The notes below the pieces were generated by a model. It did not search any database. It was not told the origin of the DNA and saw nothing but the letters and a program-made list of their open reading frames with translations. Source: Candidatus Nitrosotalea sinensis (GTDB lineage: Archaea; Thermoproteota; Nitrososphaeria; Nitrososphaerales; Nitrosopumilaceae). From it: 64,000 nucleotides of DNA. The stretch covers positions 1 through 64,000 of the forward strand of contig NZ_FRFC01000009.1 of assembly GCF_900143675.1 (NCBI RefSeq), read 5' to 3'. Made by a program: the position numbers and the translations under genes. Below are positions 17,606-26,150 of the stretch, piece by piece (position 1 is the first letter of the stretch; every line of letters begins with the position of its first letter).

Positions 17606-18922
17606 ATGAATGTGTTATCTATTGCCGGTTCTGATCCGTCCTCAGGTGCAGGCATTCAAGGTGATATCAAGACATTCCAGTCTCACGGAGTGTACGGATT
17701 ATGTGTAGTTACTGCAGTCACAAGCCAAAACACATCCAAGTTTTTTGATGTAAAACCGGTGGCACCATCACTTGTAAAAAGCCAGATAAGATCAATTTTA
17801 GAGGACTTTAAAGTAGAAGCAATAAAAATTGGCATGGTATACAACAAGCAGACAATTCAAGCAATACATTCAGAACTTAAAAATATCAAAATTCCCATAA
17901 TTCTCGATCCCATATTCAATTCCACAACTGGTGGAATTCTCCAAATGTCAAGTGCATTGAAAGATTTTAAGAAATTTTTGATACCAATGTCACATGTAAT
18001 TACACCAAATACCATAGAAGCTCAGAAAATCACCAGAATAAAAATAAAATCAATGAAGGATATGAAAAATGCAGCCATAAAGATTCAGGAAATGGGAGCA
18101 AAAAATGTCATAATAAAAGGAGGTCATCTTGTCGAAAATGACAAGATTACAGACATACTATTGGCTGGCAAAAGATTTCATACATATCATCATGAAAGAA
18201 TGAGCTTTGGTAACCATGGAGGCGGCTGTACTTTTTCAGCATCATTGTGTGCAAATATTGCAATTGGAAAAGACCTTGCAAACGCAACAGATTCTGCCCG
18301 TCTTTTCACCATACAATCTATGAAAAACTCAGTAAAAATTGGAAGAGGTGTGCAGATCACTAGTATTAGAGACAAGATCGAAAACGAATTACATCGTGCA
18401 ATTACAGAATTTTGCTCAATACCGTCCATATCAGAACATATTCCAGAGTGCCAAACAAATTTTGTATACTCCAAACTAAATCCATCATCACTAAAAGATA
18501 TCATGGGATTAGAGGGAAGAATTGTAAAAACAGGAAGAGTTGGAACTGTTGCAGGCAATCTAAAGTATGGAGGATCAAAGCATGTTGCATCGGCAGTATT
18601 AGAAATGGCAAAAAAATTTCCATCATTCAGGTCTGGTATCAACCTGAAGTATGATGAAAGAATAATCAGAAAAGCCATGACAAACGGATTGAAGGTTGCA
18701 TCATATGACAGAAACAAGGAAACTCAAGAGAACAAAGAGAGAGAAGGAAGCACAATATCATGGGGTATCAAAACTGCAATATCAGAGTTGCAGGTTGCTC
18801 CAGACATTGTATTTCACAAAGGAGATTTTGGAAAAGAGGCAATGATCATAGTTTTTGGAAGAAATCCAGAAGATGTGTTAAAGAAAACGTTGAAAATAAC
18901 ACAAATTCATCCTTCAACATAA
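17606..18922 (+). CDS. thiDN: HMP(-P) kinase fused to ThiN thiamine-phosphate synthase
   Basis: A 438-residue bifunctional protein. Residues 1 to about 250 are ThiD, with the AGSDPSSGAGIQGD substrate motif at residues 7-20 and GGGCTFSA near residue 208 (anion hole). The remaining part is ThiN, the archaeal thiamine-phosphate synthase, with GRVGTVAGNLKYGGS near residue 310. It phosphorylates HMP and joins it to the thiazole. Divergent thiC makes its substrate. No TPP riboswitch fits in the short intergenic gap. Confidence 0.93.
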   Translation: MNVLSIAGSDPSSGAGIQGDIKTFQSHGVYGLCVVTAVTSQNTSKFFDVKPVAPSLVKSQIRSILEDFKVEAIKIGMVYNKQTIQAIHSELKNIKIPIILDPIFNSTTGGILQMSSALKDFKKFLIPMSHVITPNTIEAQKITRIKIKSMKDMKNAAIKIQEMGAKNVIIKGGHLVENDKITDILLAGKRFHTYHHERMSFGNHGGGCTFSASLCANIAIGKDLANATDSARLFTIQSMKNSVKIGRGVQITSIRDKIENELHRAITEFCSIPSISEHIPECQTNFVYSKLNPSSLKDIMGLEGRIVKTGRVGTVAGNLKYGGSKHVASAVLEMAKKFPSFRSGINLKYDERIIRKAMTNGLKVASYDRNKETQENKEREGSTISWGIKTAISELQVAPDIVFHKGDFGKEAMIIVFGRNPEDVLKKTLKITQIHPST

Positions 18923-18947
18923 ATACCAGAAATTCAGAAAGTTCAGT

Positions 18948-19649
18948 GTGAAAGCAGTAATCTTAGCTGGCGGTCTTGGTACAAGACTTCAACCATATAC
19001 AATATTTCTCCCAAAAGCAATGCTCCCTCTAGGAGAAAAGCCACTTTTAGAACACCTAATAGAATGGGTAAAAAAAGGAGGAATTGATTCTTTTGTACTT
19101 TGTGTTAGCTATTTAAGAAAAACAATTGAGGATTATTTTGAAGATGGAAGTAGATTTGGAGTAAAAATAGAATATGCAGTTGCAGACAGACCTCTTGCTA
19201 CTGCAGGTCAATTAAAGACAGCAGAAGAATTCATCGATGATACTTTTGTCTGTTTGTACGGAGATTCAATATTTGACTTTAATTTAAAAAACATGATAGA
19301 TGTCCATCGTAGAAAAAAATCATTTGCTACCATGGGGTTGTTTGAATACAAAACCAAATTACAATACGGATTCATAGAAACTGACAAATCAGGAACAGTA
19401 AAAGCATGGCGTGAAAAACCAGAAGTAACTGGAAACATAAACATAGGATGTTACGTCATGGAACCAGGAATATTCAAATTCATACCTCAAAACAAACCAT
19501 ATGGAATGGATGATGTCATACGCAATGCCATTGCCAAGAAGAATAAAGTAGGAGGATACCTCATAAAGAGCGGATTTATCGACATAGGCGATAAGATGTC
19601 ATATAGACGAGCCTACCAACAATATATCACTAGATTGGGTCGGATTTAG
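18948..19649 (+). CDS. Sugar-1-phosphate nucleotidyltransferase
   Basis: A 233-residue nucleotidyltransferase with the canonical N-terminal motif AGGLGTRLQPYT and FLPKAMLPLGEKP lysine. It ends shortly after the catalytic domain and lacks a left-handed beta-helix acetyltransferase domain. The start is GTG 18948. The nucleotide and sugar specificity cannot be read from the sequence. The next gene, 9 bp downstream, resembles glucosamine-6-phosphate N-acetyltransferase, so an amino-sugar nucleotide is a reasonable guess. Confidence 0.85.
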   Translation: MKAVILAGGLGTRLQPYTIFLPKAMLPLGEKPLLEHLIEWVKKGGIDSFVLCVSYLRKTIEDYFEDGSRFGVKIEYAVADRPLATAGQLKTAEEFIDDTFVCLYGDSIFDFNLKNMIDVHRRKKSFATMGLFEYKTKLQYGFIETDKSGTVKAWREKPEVTGNINIGCYVMEPGIFKFIPQNKPYGMDDVIRNAIAKKNKVGGYLIKSGFIDIGDKMSYRRAYQQYITRLGRI

Positions 19650-19658
19650 ACCGAGAAT

Positions 19659-20105
19659 ATGTCAACAATAAAGATTCGCAAACTACAGAAAAAAGACATT
19701 CATAATGGATTCCTGTCATCGCTTGATTCTCTTAGAAAAACAAGCGACCTAAAACCAAAAAAAGCAAATATGATTTTCGATAAAATATCAAAAAATCCAC
19801 ATCAAATAACATATGTTGCGATAAAGAACAATGAGATAATAGGTACTGCAAGTATCTTAATAGAACAAAAATTTATTCATGATGGAGGCAAGGTTGGTCA
19901 CATTGAAGATGTGGCAGTAAAAAGAGAGTTCCAGGGAAAAGGAGTAGGACAAAAGATAGTTTCAGAACTCCTAAAATATGCAGAGAGACAAGGTTGTTAC
20001 AAGACAATTTTAGATTGTACAGATGAATTGACGCAGTTTTATGAAAAAATTGGATTCAAAAGACATTCAAACTCTATGAGATTTGATCATCTATCAAAGA
20101 AATAA
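19659..20105 (+). CDS. GNAT acetyltransferase resembling GNA1
   Basis: A 148-residue GNAT protein. The segment GHIEDVAVKREFQGKGVGQK carries the acetyl-CoA loop (Q/RxxGxG/A), and it is followed by GCYKTILDC and FYEKIGF. These match eukaryotic glucosamine-6-phosphate N-acetyltransferase (GNA1) remarkably well. Bacteria normally acetylate glucosamine-1-phosphate with GlmU instead. Placed beside a nucleotidyltransferase, it may belong to UDP-GlcNAc synthesis. The 3' end overlaps the convergent membrane protein gene by 19 bp. Confidence 0.8.
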   Translation: MSTIKIRKLQKKDIHNGFLSSLDSLRKTSDLKPKKANMIFDKISKNPHQITYVAIKNNEIIGTASILIEQKFIHDGGKVGHIEDVAVKREFQGKGVGQKIVSELLKYAERQGCYKTILDCTDELTQFYEKIGFKRHSNSMRFDHLSKK

Positions 20106-20515
20106 TCTCTTTGGGGCTTTGGTTTTACCCTAAATAACATAGCTCCTATGACAATAACTGGAATAGACGTAGCAGAAAAGACAATTGGAGAAAATGTAAG
20201 TTCAGGTACAACATATGCAGGAACAATCTTTGGGATCATAGTACCAATGTAGTACATTCCCAGAATCGTGATCACTCCGCCAGAGATTAAAAGAGAACCA
20301 GATAATCGTGAACCGTATCTTCTTGCAAGAATGAAAGAAGAACCTGCAAGAACCAGTGCAGGGGCCACACTGATTGATATGAATTCTTTAATTTGTGAAG
20401 ATGCGTCAATATCATGAGAAGGGTTAGAGAGATATACACAGATAGATATCATTTGAGCTACAAACATTGCAAATAGACCAAGACTTGCAGCAGCCACCCA
20501 TTTTTCAATTGCCAC
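20087..20515 (-). CDS. Four-helix membrane protein, unknown
   Basis: A 142-residue integral membrane protein with hydrophobic segments at about residues 8-28, 46-66, 73-95 and 108-128 and a basic C-terminal tail. No motif suggests transport or catalysis. It overlaps the GNAT gene at its 3' end. Function unknown. Confidence 0.65.
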   Translation of the reverse strand: MAIEKWVAAASLGLFAMFVAQMISICVYLSNPSHDIDASSQIKEFISISVAPALVLAGSSFILARRYGSRLSGSLLISGGVITILGMYYIGTMIPKIVPAYVVPELTFSPIVFSATSIPVIVIGAMLFRVKPKPQRDYFFDR

Positions 20516-20558
20516 GAGATTCTATCTCTCAGATCAATAAATAAACCAAATGATTGTA

Positions 20559-21575
20559 CTATACTATTCCAACAAGATTTGCAAGTTCCTTTCTACATGC
20601 GGAACCAAGTTCTTCTGCAGCTTTTTCAGGTGTGACCTTGTTAAGAAATACACCATACCCTCTTTCCAATCCAGACCAAGGATCAGCTTGTGGATATACT
20701 TCTATATGCCAATGGATTTGGCGATTATTTTTCTTTTCAGGTGACAAGTGAAATACCATGTTGTAGGATAAGTTTTTCATAGTATTTGCAAGCCCTCCCA
20801 AAGTAGCACGCAATATTAAAGATAAATCGTTTATCTCTTTTTGAGTTATTTTCGAGAAACTTGTAATATGTTTTTTCGGATATATCCAGAACTCATAAGG
20901 ATGAGATGGAGCCCATGGACAAAATGCAATAAAACCTTCAGTTTGCAGTATTTGTCTCGGTCCTCCTGTTTCAGTACTAACAGTTTGACACATTGGACAT
21001 ATTCCTTTTTCATTCAATATTTTGTGTGCAGCCTCTGCTTCTTGTTCTATGACAGGAGGAATTGTGGAGAATGTAACTACATTAAGATGCGCATGAGTAG
21101 TAGAACCCCCCGCCTCTTTTCCATGATCTACGTATATTGACACATATGTTACACCACGTTGTGTGTATAACCACCGGAGCCTGTCCTGTATTACTACAAG
21201 CACATTAGACCATTGCTCTGTAGAAATTGTAGCAAGAGAATCTTTGTGTTTTTCAGATGCGACAACCACGTAATGATAGCCATATGCAGGTTCACTGTAA
21301 AGAGGCCTATCACTATACGAGTTTTCAGAGGTAGTAGTTACTATAGGATTTTTACTTTCAAATACACGTACAGACCAATTTTGAACATAATTATCTTCAG
21401 TATCCTGAAGTCTCTGTAACATTCCATCTTTTGCGACAAGTGAAAGCGTAGATGGATTTGTCATAGACTCATTCCCAGGACAATACGGACATTTTTTTGA
21501 ATCCGCTATAGCATGATTTTCAGGCGATGTTATTACAAACCGATCTATAGAATAGTCTTTTCGTAAGTCCCCCAT
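20559..21575 (-). CDS. GalT-like nucleotidylyltransferase (HIT superfamily)
   Basis: A 338-residue homologue of galactose-1-phosphate uridylyltransferase. It keeps two CxxC pairs (CPYC near residue 30 and CPMC near residue 195) and two His motifs. The nucleophile motif, HPHxQ in GalT, is HAHLN here, and HWHIEVYP follows later. The frame is open to 21626, but ATG 21575 gives the typical GalT N-terminus and lies 27 bp from a TTTAAA element at 21600-21605. It could act on other sugar phosphates, for example like the ADP-glucose phosphorylase branch. Specificity is unresolved. Confidence 0.8.
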   Translation of the reverse strand: MGDLRKDYSIDRFVITSPENHAIADSKKCPYCPGNESMTNPSTLSLVAKDGMLQRLQDTEDNYVQNWSVRVFESKNPIVTTTSENSYSDRPLYSEPAYGYHYVVVASEKHKDSLATISTEQWSNVLVVIQDRLRWLYTQRGVTYVSIYVDHGKEAGGSTTHAHLNVVTFSTIPPVIEQEAEAAHKILNEKGICPMCQTVSTETGGPRQILQTEGFIAFCPWAPSHPYEFWIYPKKHITSFSKITQKEINDLSLILRATLGGLANTMKNLSYNMVFHLSPEKKNNRQIHWHIEVYPQADPWSGLERGYGVFLNKVTPEKAAEELGSACRKELANLVGIV

Positions 21576-21704
21576 ACTGCTACAGTTTGGATCTAGCAAT
21601 TTAAAACCTTTGCAGAGATCGAACATATGCTCAAATGCAGTGCAGTTTTGACTTGCATAAAAAATTAAACTTAAATTGGAAGATCAGATCTAATAGATCG
21701 ATTC

Positions 21705-22259
21705 ATGTCTACCACATCGCTAAGAAAAGATCATGCCCTGATTGAAAAAGTTCTCAAATCAATGTGGTCTACAATTCCTTTACTTAAATCAGGAACAACC
21801 ATACCAGAGCCAATACTAAACCAAGTTATTGATTTTTCAATTAATTTCACAGATGTGTGTCATCACGGTAAAGAAGAAAATTCTTTGTTTCCTGAACTTG
21901 AGAAGAAAGGAATGCCAAGAAACTCAGGACCCATAGCAGTGATGCTGATGGAACATGAGGTGACAAGGAAAATAGCAACCAGGATGGATGCATCATCCAA
22001 GATATATCTCCAAAGTGGAGATGCAACCCAATTGATAACAGACATGCAAGAATACATCAATCATGTAGTACAACACCTATGGAAGGAAAACAATAGATTA
22101 TTTGAGATGGCAGAAATGGCCCTCAGAAATGATGTAGACCAAGTTAACAAGAGCCTGCAAGAAGTAGAAGATGTAAAACTCAAAGAAATAGGCAAAAAAA
22201 GAGAAGATTATGAGAAATTTGCAGATGAGTTTGCAAAGCAATTTCCACCTCAAGAATAA
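21705..22259 (+). CDS. Hemerythrin/HHE domain protein
   Basis: A 184-residue four-helix protein with an HHE cation-binding domain: H10 in the first helix, CHHGKEE near residue 52 and LMEHEVTRK near residue 85, then HVVQHLWKENN near residue 124. These supply carboxylate and histidine ligands for a di-iron site. It may sense or bind oxygen or nitric oxide. The last 40 residues form a charged helical extension beyond the domain. No partner gene is adjacent. Confidence 0.85.
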   Translation: MSTTSLRKDHALIEKVLKSMWSTIPLLKSGTTIPEPILNQVIDFSINFTDVCHHGKEENSLFPELEKKGMPRNSGPIAVMLMEHEVTRKIATRMDASSKIYLQSGDATQLITDMQEYINHVVQHLWKENNRLFEMAEMALRNDVDQVNKSLQEVEDVKLKEIGKKREDYEKFADEFAKQFPPQE

Positions 22260-22339
22260 TAGAAGCCAAAATCAAGATTTCATGAAGAATGCGATGTTAA
22301 CCATACAAGTTTATACAGACAAGACGGAATAGTGATACA

Positions 22340-22768
22340 ATGAGCATAAAGACCGGAAACAGAGTCAGAATCGAGTACACTGGGACTCTCGATGATGGAA
22401 CAATTTTTGATAGTTCAACTGAACATGGAAAACCACTTGAATTTGAGGTAGGAAGTGGTCAAGTCATAAAGGGATTTGACGATGCAGTAATTGGAATGAT
22501 CGAAGGAGAAGAAAAACAATTCAGCATATCTCCAGCCGATGCATATGGAGAGCACGATCCAACGCTAGTTCAAAAAGTGCCAAGAGAAATATTCCCTCCA
22601 GAAGCAGAACTTGCGCCAGGATTATTGTTTGAAGCAGGACTTCCCACAGGAGAAAAGGTACCTGCAACCATAACAGAAGTACAAGAAGGATTTGTATCAG
22701 TGGATTTGAATCATCCACTTGCAGGAAAGAGACTCACATTTAAGATAAAAATATCAACAATATCCTAA
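22340..22768 (+). CDS. FKBP-type peptidyl-prolyl isomerase, SlyD-like
   Basis: A 142-residue FKBP of the SlyD type: the catalytic domain (RVRIEYTGTLDDGTIFDSS, GFDDAVIGM, KQFSISPADAYGEHDP) encloses an insert-in-flap chaperone domain at about residues 75-125. It would catalyse proline isomerisation and hold folding intermediates in the cytoplasm. It lacks the His-rich tail of bacterial SlyD. Confidence 0.92.
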   Translation: MSIKTGNRVRIEYTGTLDDGTIFDSSTEHGKPLEFEVGSGQVIKGFDDAVIGMIEGEEKQFSISPADAYGEHDPTLVQKVPREIFPPEAELAPGLLFEAGLPTGEKVPATITEVQEGFVSVDLNHPLAGKRLTFKIKISTIS

Positions 22769-22889
22769 TTTTCCAAATTTCTTCAAATCAATATCGCGGA
22801 TACAGTAAACAAATAATTTGAAATTAGATCGCTTAAAAAAATCAAGGTTTATGTGTGATATGAAAAATCGGAAGAATGTAGATTAGAAA

Positions 22890-24170
22890 ATGAATAATTC
22901 AGATATTCACATGGTCTATGTACTTCTTGATGGCATAGGAGATCTGCCTCATCCAGATCTGAAAGGTTTTACGCCACTTAGTTATGCAAAAACTCCGAAT
23001 CTTGACAGACTTGCGAGAAATGGTACAATAGGCGAAGTGATATCAGTCGGAAAAGGTATAGCTCCTCAGTCAGATATTGCAGTTTTTAACATGTTAGGAT
23101 ACAGATTTGAAAACACACAGTATGTAGGAAGAGGAGTAATTGAAGCAATAGGAGTGGGAATTGATTTTAAAAATGGCGACCTTGCATTACGAGGAAACTT
23201 TGCCACAGTAAATGATGAAAGGGTAATCACAGATAGAAGAGCAGGAAGAAAGATAGAGAAAGAAGATGCGCTTGCAATAGCACAAGAGATAGAACAAAAA
23301 CTCAAGTTTTCAGATCCAAAGGCATCAGTAGTAGTATCTCCAACAATAGGACACAGAGTGATTGTAAGAATAAGATGTGATGGAGTAGTTTTAACACCAG
23401 ATATCAGCAACACAGACCCGGCTTACGCAAGAATAGATGGCATGGGAGTTGCCAAAGCAGTAGGAGATTTCATGACAATAGAAAAATCACTTCCATTAAA
23501 CGAATCAGATGGCGCCAGATTATCAGCATCACTTGTAAATGAATTCACAGACAAGTCTCTTCAAATAATGAAGGAAAGCAATACAAATCAAAATAGAAAA
23601 AACCAAGGAAAAAAAATGTTAAATTCCATCTTGCTACGTGATGCAGGAAACAAATTTCCAGATGTTGTTCCAATAAACACACTACATCAAATGCAATTTT
23701 CATGCATAGTGGATATGCCAGTAGAGATAGGAATTGCAAATGTACTAAAAATGAAATCATTTAGTGCAGGGGGTCTTACAGACTATGAAGAAAAGGCACG
23801 TGTTGCTGCAAAAGCGATGGAAACACAGAATGCCATATACGTACATATCAAAGGACCAGACGAATTTGGTCATGACGGAGATGCAATAGGGAAAATGCAA
23901 AACATAGAAGAAATTGACAAGAGATTTTTTGGAACACTGCTTGACAACATAGATACATCAAAAGTTGCAGTAGTAGTATCAGGGGATCATTCCACACCAT
24001 GCATAAACAAAAGTCATAGTGATGACCCAGTACCAGTTCTTGTTTCAGGAGACATGGTAAAAAAAGATGGTACTACCAGGTTTACGGAAGAACAGGCAAA
24101 GAAGGGCAAGATGGGCCTGCTAATGGGAGCAGACGTAATAAAATCATCAGTAAAAATTATCAAATCTTAA
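22890..24170 (+). CDS. apgM: Archaeal 2,3-BPG-independent phosphoglycerate mutase
   Basis: A 426-residue alkaline-phosphatase-superfamily mutase of the archaeal ApgM type. The metal-binding LLDGIGDLPH motif is near residue 11, the phospho-acceptor serine is in APQSDIAVF near residue 59, and VHIKGPDEFGHDG plus VSGDHSTPC supply the second metal site. It interconverts 3- and 2-phosphoglycerate in central carbon metabolism. The 3' end overlaps the convergent gene by 11 bp. Confidence 0.93.
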   Translation: MNNSDIHMVYVLLDGIGDLPHPDLKGFTPLSYAKTPNLDRLARNGTIGEVISVGKGIAPQSDIAVFNMLGYRFENTQYVGRGVIEAIGVGIDFKNGDLALRGNFATVNDERVITDRRAGRKIEKEDALAIAQEIEQKLKFSDPKASVVVSPTIGHRVIVRIRCDGVVLTPDISNTDPAYARIDGMGVAKAVGDFMTIEKSLPLNESDGARLSASLVNEFTDKSLQIMKESNTNQNRKNQGKKMLNSILLRDAGNKFPDVVPINTLHQMQFSCIVDMPVEIGIANVLKMKSFSAGGLTDYEEKARVAAKAMETQNAIYVHIKGPDEFGHDGDAIGKMQNIEEIDKRFFGTLLDNIDTSKVAVVVSGDHSTPCINKSHSDDPVPVLVSGDMVKKDGTTRFTEEQAKKGKMGLLMGADVIKSSVKIIKS

Positions 24171-24720
24171 TCAATTCTATGCGCTTAGAAGATATCATGT
24201 TCATGACAGATTTCCTGAATTTATCAACATCTATCCCATGATACAGACCTGATGCCCTTGTAAATTTCTCCATAGACCTATTCAAAATAGATATGCAGAT
24301 ATCATTTTCATATTTTTGATAATGTACTAATGCTGCTGCAACAAGAATTATTCCCTGAACTAGATCTTTTTCTCCCTCGTGAGTTTTTTTCCAAACACTT
24401 TCAAGAACTTCATGACATTCCCAGTATCGTTCATCATTGAAATACTTCTTTGCATTTTCCAGTGCTTTTTCTTTCTCAATATGTTCTTCAATCAAATGCC
24501 TTGCATCATAAAGAGATCCAATTGACTTGAACTTTTGAACGACCAAGTCAAGATCCTCTTTTTTTACAGATACATCAAATTCAAGATATTTTGTTGAAAC
24601 CCTCATGTCTCTGACAATTACATCCATGTCAACAGTCAACTGGTCAGCTTGTTGCAGGAGTATCTTCGCATCAGATGGAATATAACCTGAATTTATCAGG
24701 TGAATCATGAACCTATCCAC
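24160..24720 (-). CDS. DUF309-type protein
   Basis: A 186-residue protein whose C-terminal half (residues about 90-165) has the DUF309 pattern: YFNDERYWECHEVLESVWK, then VQGIILVAAALVHYQK. The conserved HE and W in this motif line a pocket in the family, but its biochemical role is unknown. The N-terminal 85 residues are a separate alpha/beta segment I do not recognise. It is convergent to apgM. Confidence 0.75.
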   Translation of the reverse strand: MDRFMIHLINSGYIPSDAKILLQQADQLTVDMDVIVRDMRVSTKYLEFDVSVKKEDLDLVVQKFKSIGSLYDARHLIEEHIEKEKALENAKKYFNDERYWECHEVLESVWKKTHEGEKDLVQGIILVAAALVHYQKYENDICISILNRSMEKFTRASGLYHGIDVDKFRKSVMNMISSKRIELIKI

Positions 24721-24802
24721 AAACTTGTGACATAATGATTTCTTAAATTGTTATCTGGAAGCCGTTAAGATTTATATGAACTAATAAAAGGACTTTGATT
24801 AC

Positions 24803-25156
24803 ATGTCAATGATTGAGATTACAAGAGATGTAAAAAATCCCCTATTGTCAAGAAGGGAAATTACATGTAATTTCAAAGGTCTTTCAGGAAGACTCAAGAA
24901 AATGGAAGCAGCTGACATGATTTCTAAACAATTCAACCTAGAAGGAAAAATAATAATCCCAGTACTTTTGAAAAATGAAAATGGTAGACCAGTAGTTTCA
25001 GGAAGTTTTTATGTTTATGATGATGAAAAACTTGCCAAAGAACATCTCAAGGCTGCAGTGTTTGCACGAATTGAAAAAGCAAAAGGCGCTGCATCAAAAG
25101 CAGATGGCGAGGCACCAGCAGAACAAGCAGAGACACCAAAGGAAGAGAGTAAGTAA
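24803..25156 (+). CDS. rps24e: 30S ribosomal protein S24e
   Basis: A 117-residue S24e, with the N-terminal RDVKNPLLSRREI and the FKGLSGRLKKMEA segments of the family. The last 30 residues are an alanine/glutamate-rich extension. A TATA-like TTATATGAAC lies upstream. Its stop codon overlaps the start of the S27ae gene, so the two form an operon. Confidence 0.95.
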   Translation: MSMIEITRDVKNPLLSRREITCNFKGLSGRLKKMEAADMISKQFNLEGKIIIPVLLKNENGRPVVSGSFYVYDDEKLAKEHLKAAVFARIEKAKGAASKADGEAPAEQAETPKEESK

Positions 25157-25329
25157 TGGCAGGCAAAAAAGGTTCCAGCCCATCAGTATACAAATATTAT
25201 AAAGTTTCAGGAGACAAAGCTGAAAAAGTAAGAAGAGAATGCTCACGATGTGGTAAAGGAGTATTCATGTCAAGCCATAAAAACAGAAGAAGTTGTGGCA
25301 AGTGTGGATTCACAGAATTTAATCAATAA
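25156..25329 (+). CDS. rps27ae: 30S ribosomal protein S27ae
   Basis: A 57-residue zinc-ribbon ribosomal protein. ATG at 25156 overlaps the S24e stop (TAATG), and TAA is at 25327-25329. The sequence shows YKYYKVSGDKAEKVRREC, then the ribbon CSRCG and CGKCGFTEF. The S24e-S27ae pair is a conserved archaeal arrangement. It abuts the convergent gene without spacing. Confidence 0.95.
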   Translation: MAGKKGSSPSVYKYYKVSGDKAEKVRRECSRCGKGVFMSSHKNRRSCGKCGFTEFNQ

Positions 25330-26037
25330 TCAATATAGTCTCTTTTTCCTAAGACGAGAAGTTTTTTGCTCAATTTGATCAATTTTGTGCAATAATATTG
25401 GATCAACTGTAGTTTTTGCAATTATTTCAGCAGGAATCTTTGCAATGTTGGTGTCAATTGCTATGTTTGTCACAGGAAGCTTCTTTTCTATCCACAATTT
25501 CATCACCTTATCCTCAAGCTTGTAATCTCGGAACCCCTCAGGAAATTTTTTTGTAATATGCAATAACAAGGTTTTATCATCAAAGACTGCTCTTGGCTCA
25601 GACAATCTAGTAGAATCAGAATAACTGCTTTCAAAAAGATTACCACTTAGTTCATCAGATACAATATCCATTTTTGATATTCTTCGAATTAACTCCAAAT
25701 AGTGTAGAAATTCATGTGCCAGTATAGCGTGAATTGTTCCTTTCAGTCCATAGGCCACAAGTGGTGCAGTTATCTGGATTATAATATTGAGTTTATCATT
25801 AGTAATAACAGGAATTGTCCTTGCAAACAATATTCCATAATCAAAAGAGCCTGCAGATGAAGAAGTGACAACAACTGAAGGCTCTACATATGCTATTGGA
25901 AAATTTATTCCTGATGCCTTTTCTATTCTCTGAATTCCTTCCAAAATCAGATCAAATCTTTTTACTATTAAAGAATGAATTTTGTCTGGAATCAGCCCAT
26001 TTCTTGTAGCTTCGTGCACTTTGAGTAAAGGATCCAA
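25330..26037 (-). CDS. Putative zinc metallopeptidase (HEFLH)
   Basis: A 235-residue protein with the zincin motif H108-E109-F110-L111-H112 in a predicted helix (AILAHEFLHYLEL). The third ligand is uncertain; E125-E130 region or a later acidic residue may serve. The N-terminal part includes a hydrophobic strand region but no signal peptide, so it is probably cytoplasmic. Start codon is TTG. The family is not one I can name. It abuts the ribosomal genes convergently. Confidence 0.65.
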   Translation of the reverse strand: MDPLLKVHEATRNGLIPDKIHSLIVKRFDLILEGIQRIEKASGINFPIAYVEPSVVVTSSSAGSFDYGILFARTIPVITNDKLNIIIQITAPLVAYGLKGTIHAILAHEFLHYLELIRRISKMDIVSDELSGNLFESSYSDSTRLSEPRAVFDDKTLLLHITKKFPEGFRDYKLEDKVMKLWIEKKLPVTNIAIDTNIAKIPAEIIAKTTVDPILLHKIDQIEQKTSRLRKKRLY

Positions 26038-26150
26038 TCAACAAGATTGAATTTGACTATAATAAAAGCGTGACACAGAATGGAAAATTCTACAGGATGT
26101 TCAAGAATGGAAAAATTTCTAAAGCAATTTTGCACAATAAAGCAAGAAAT

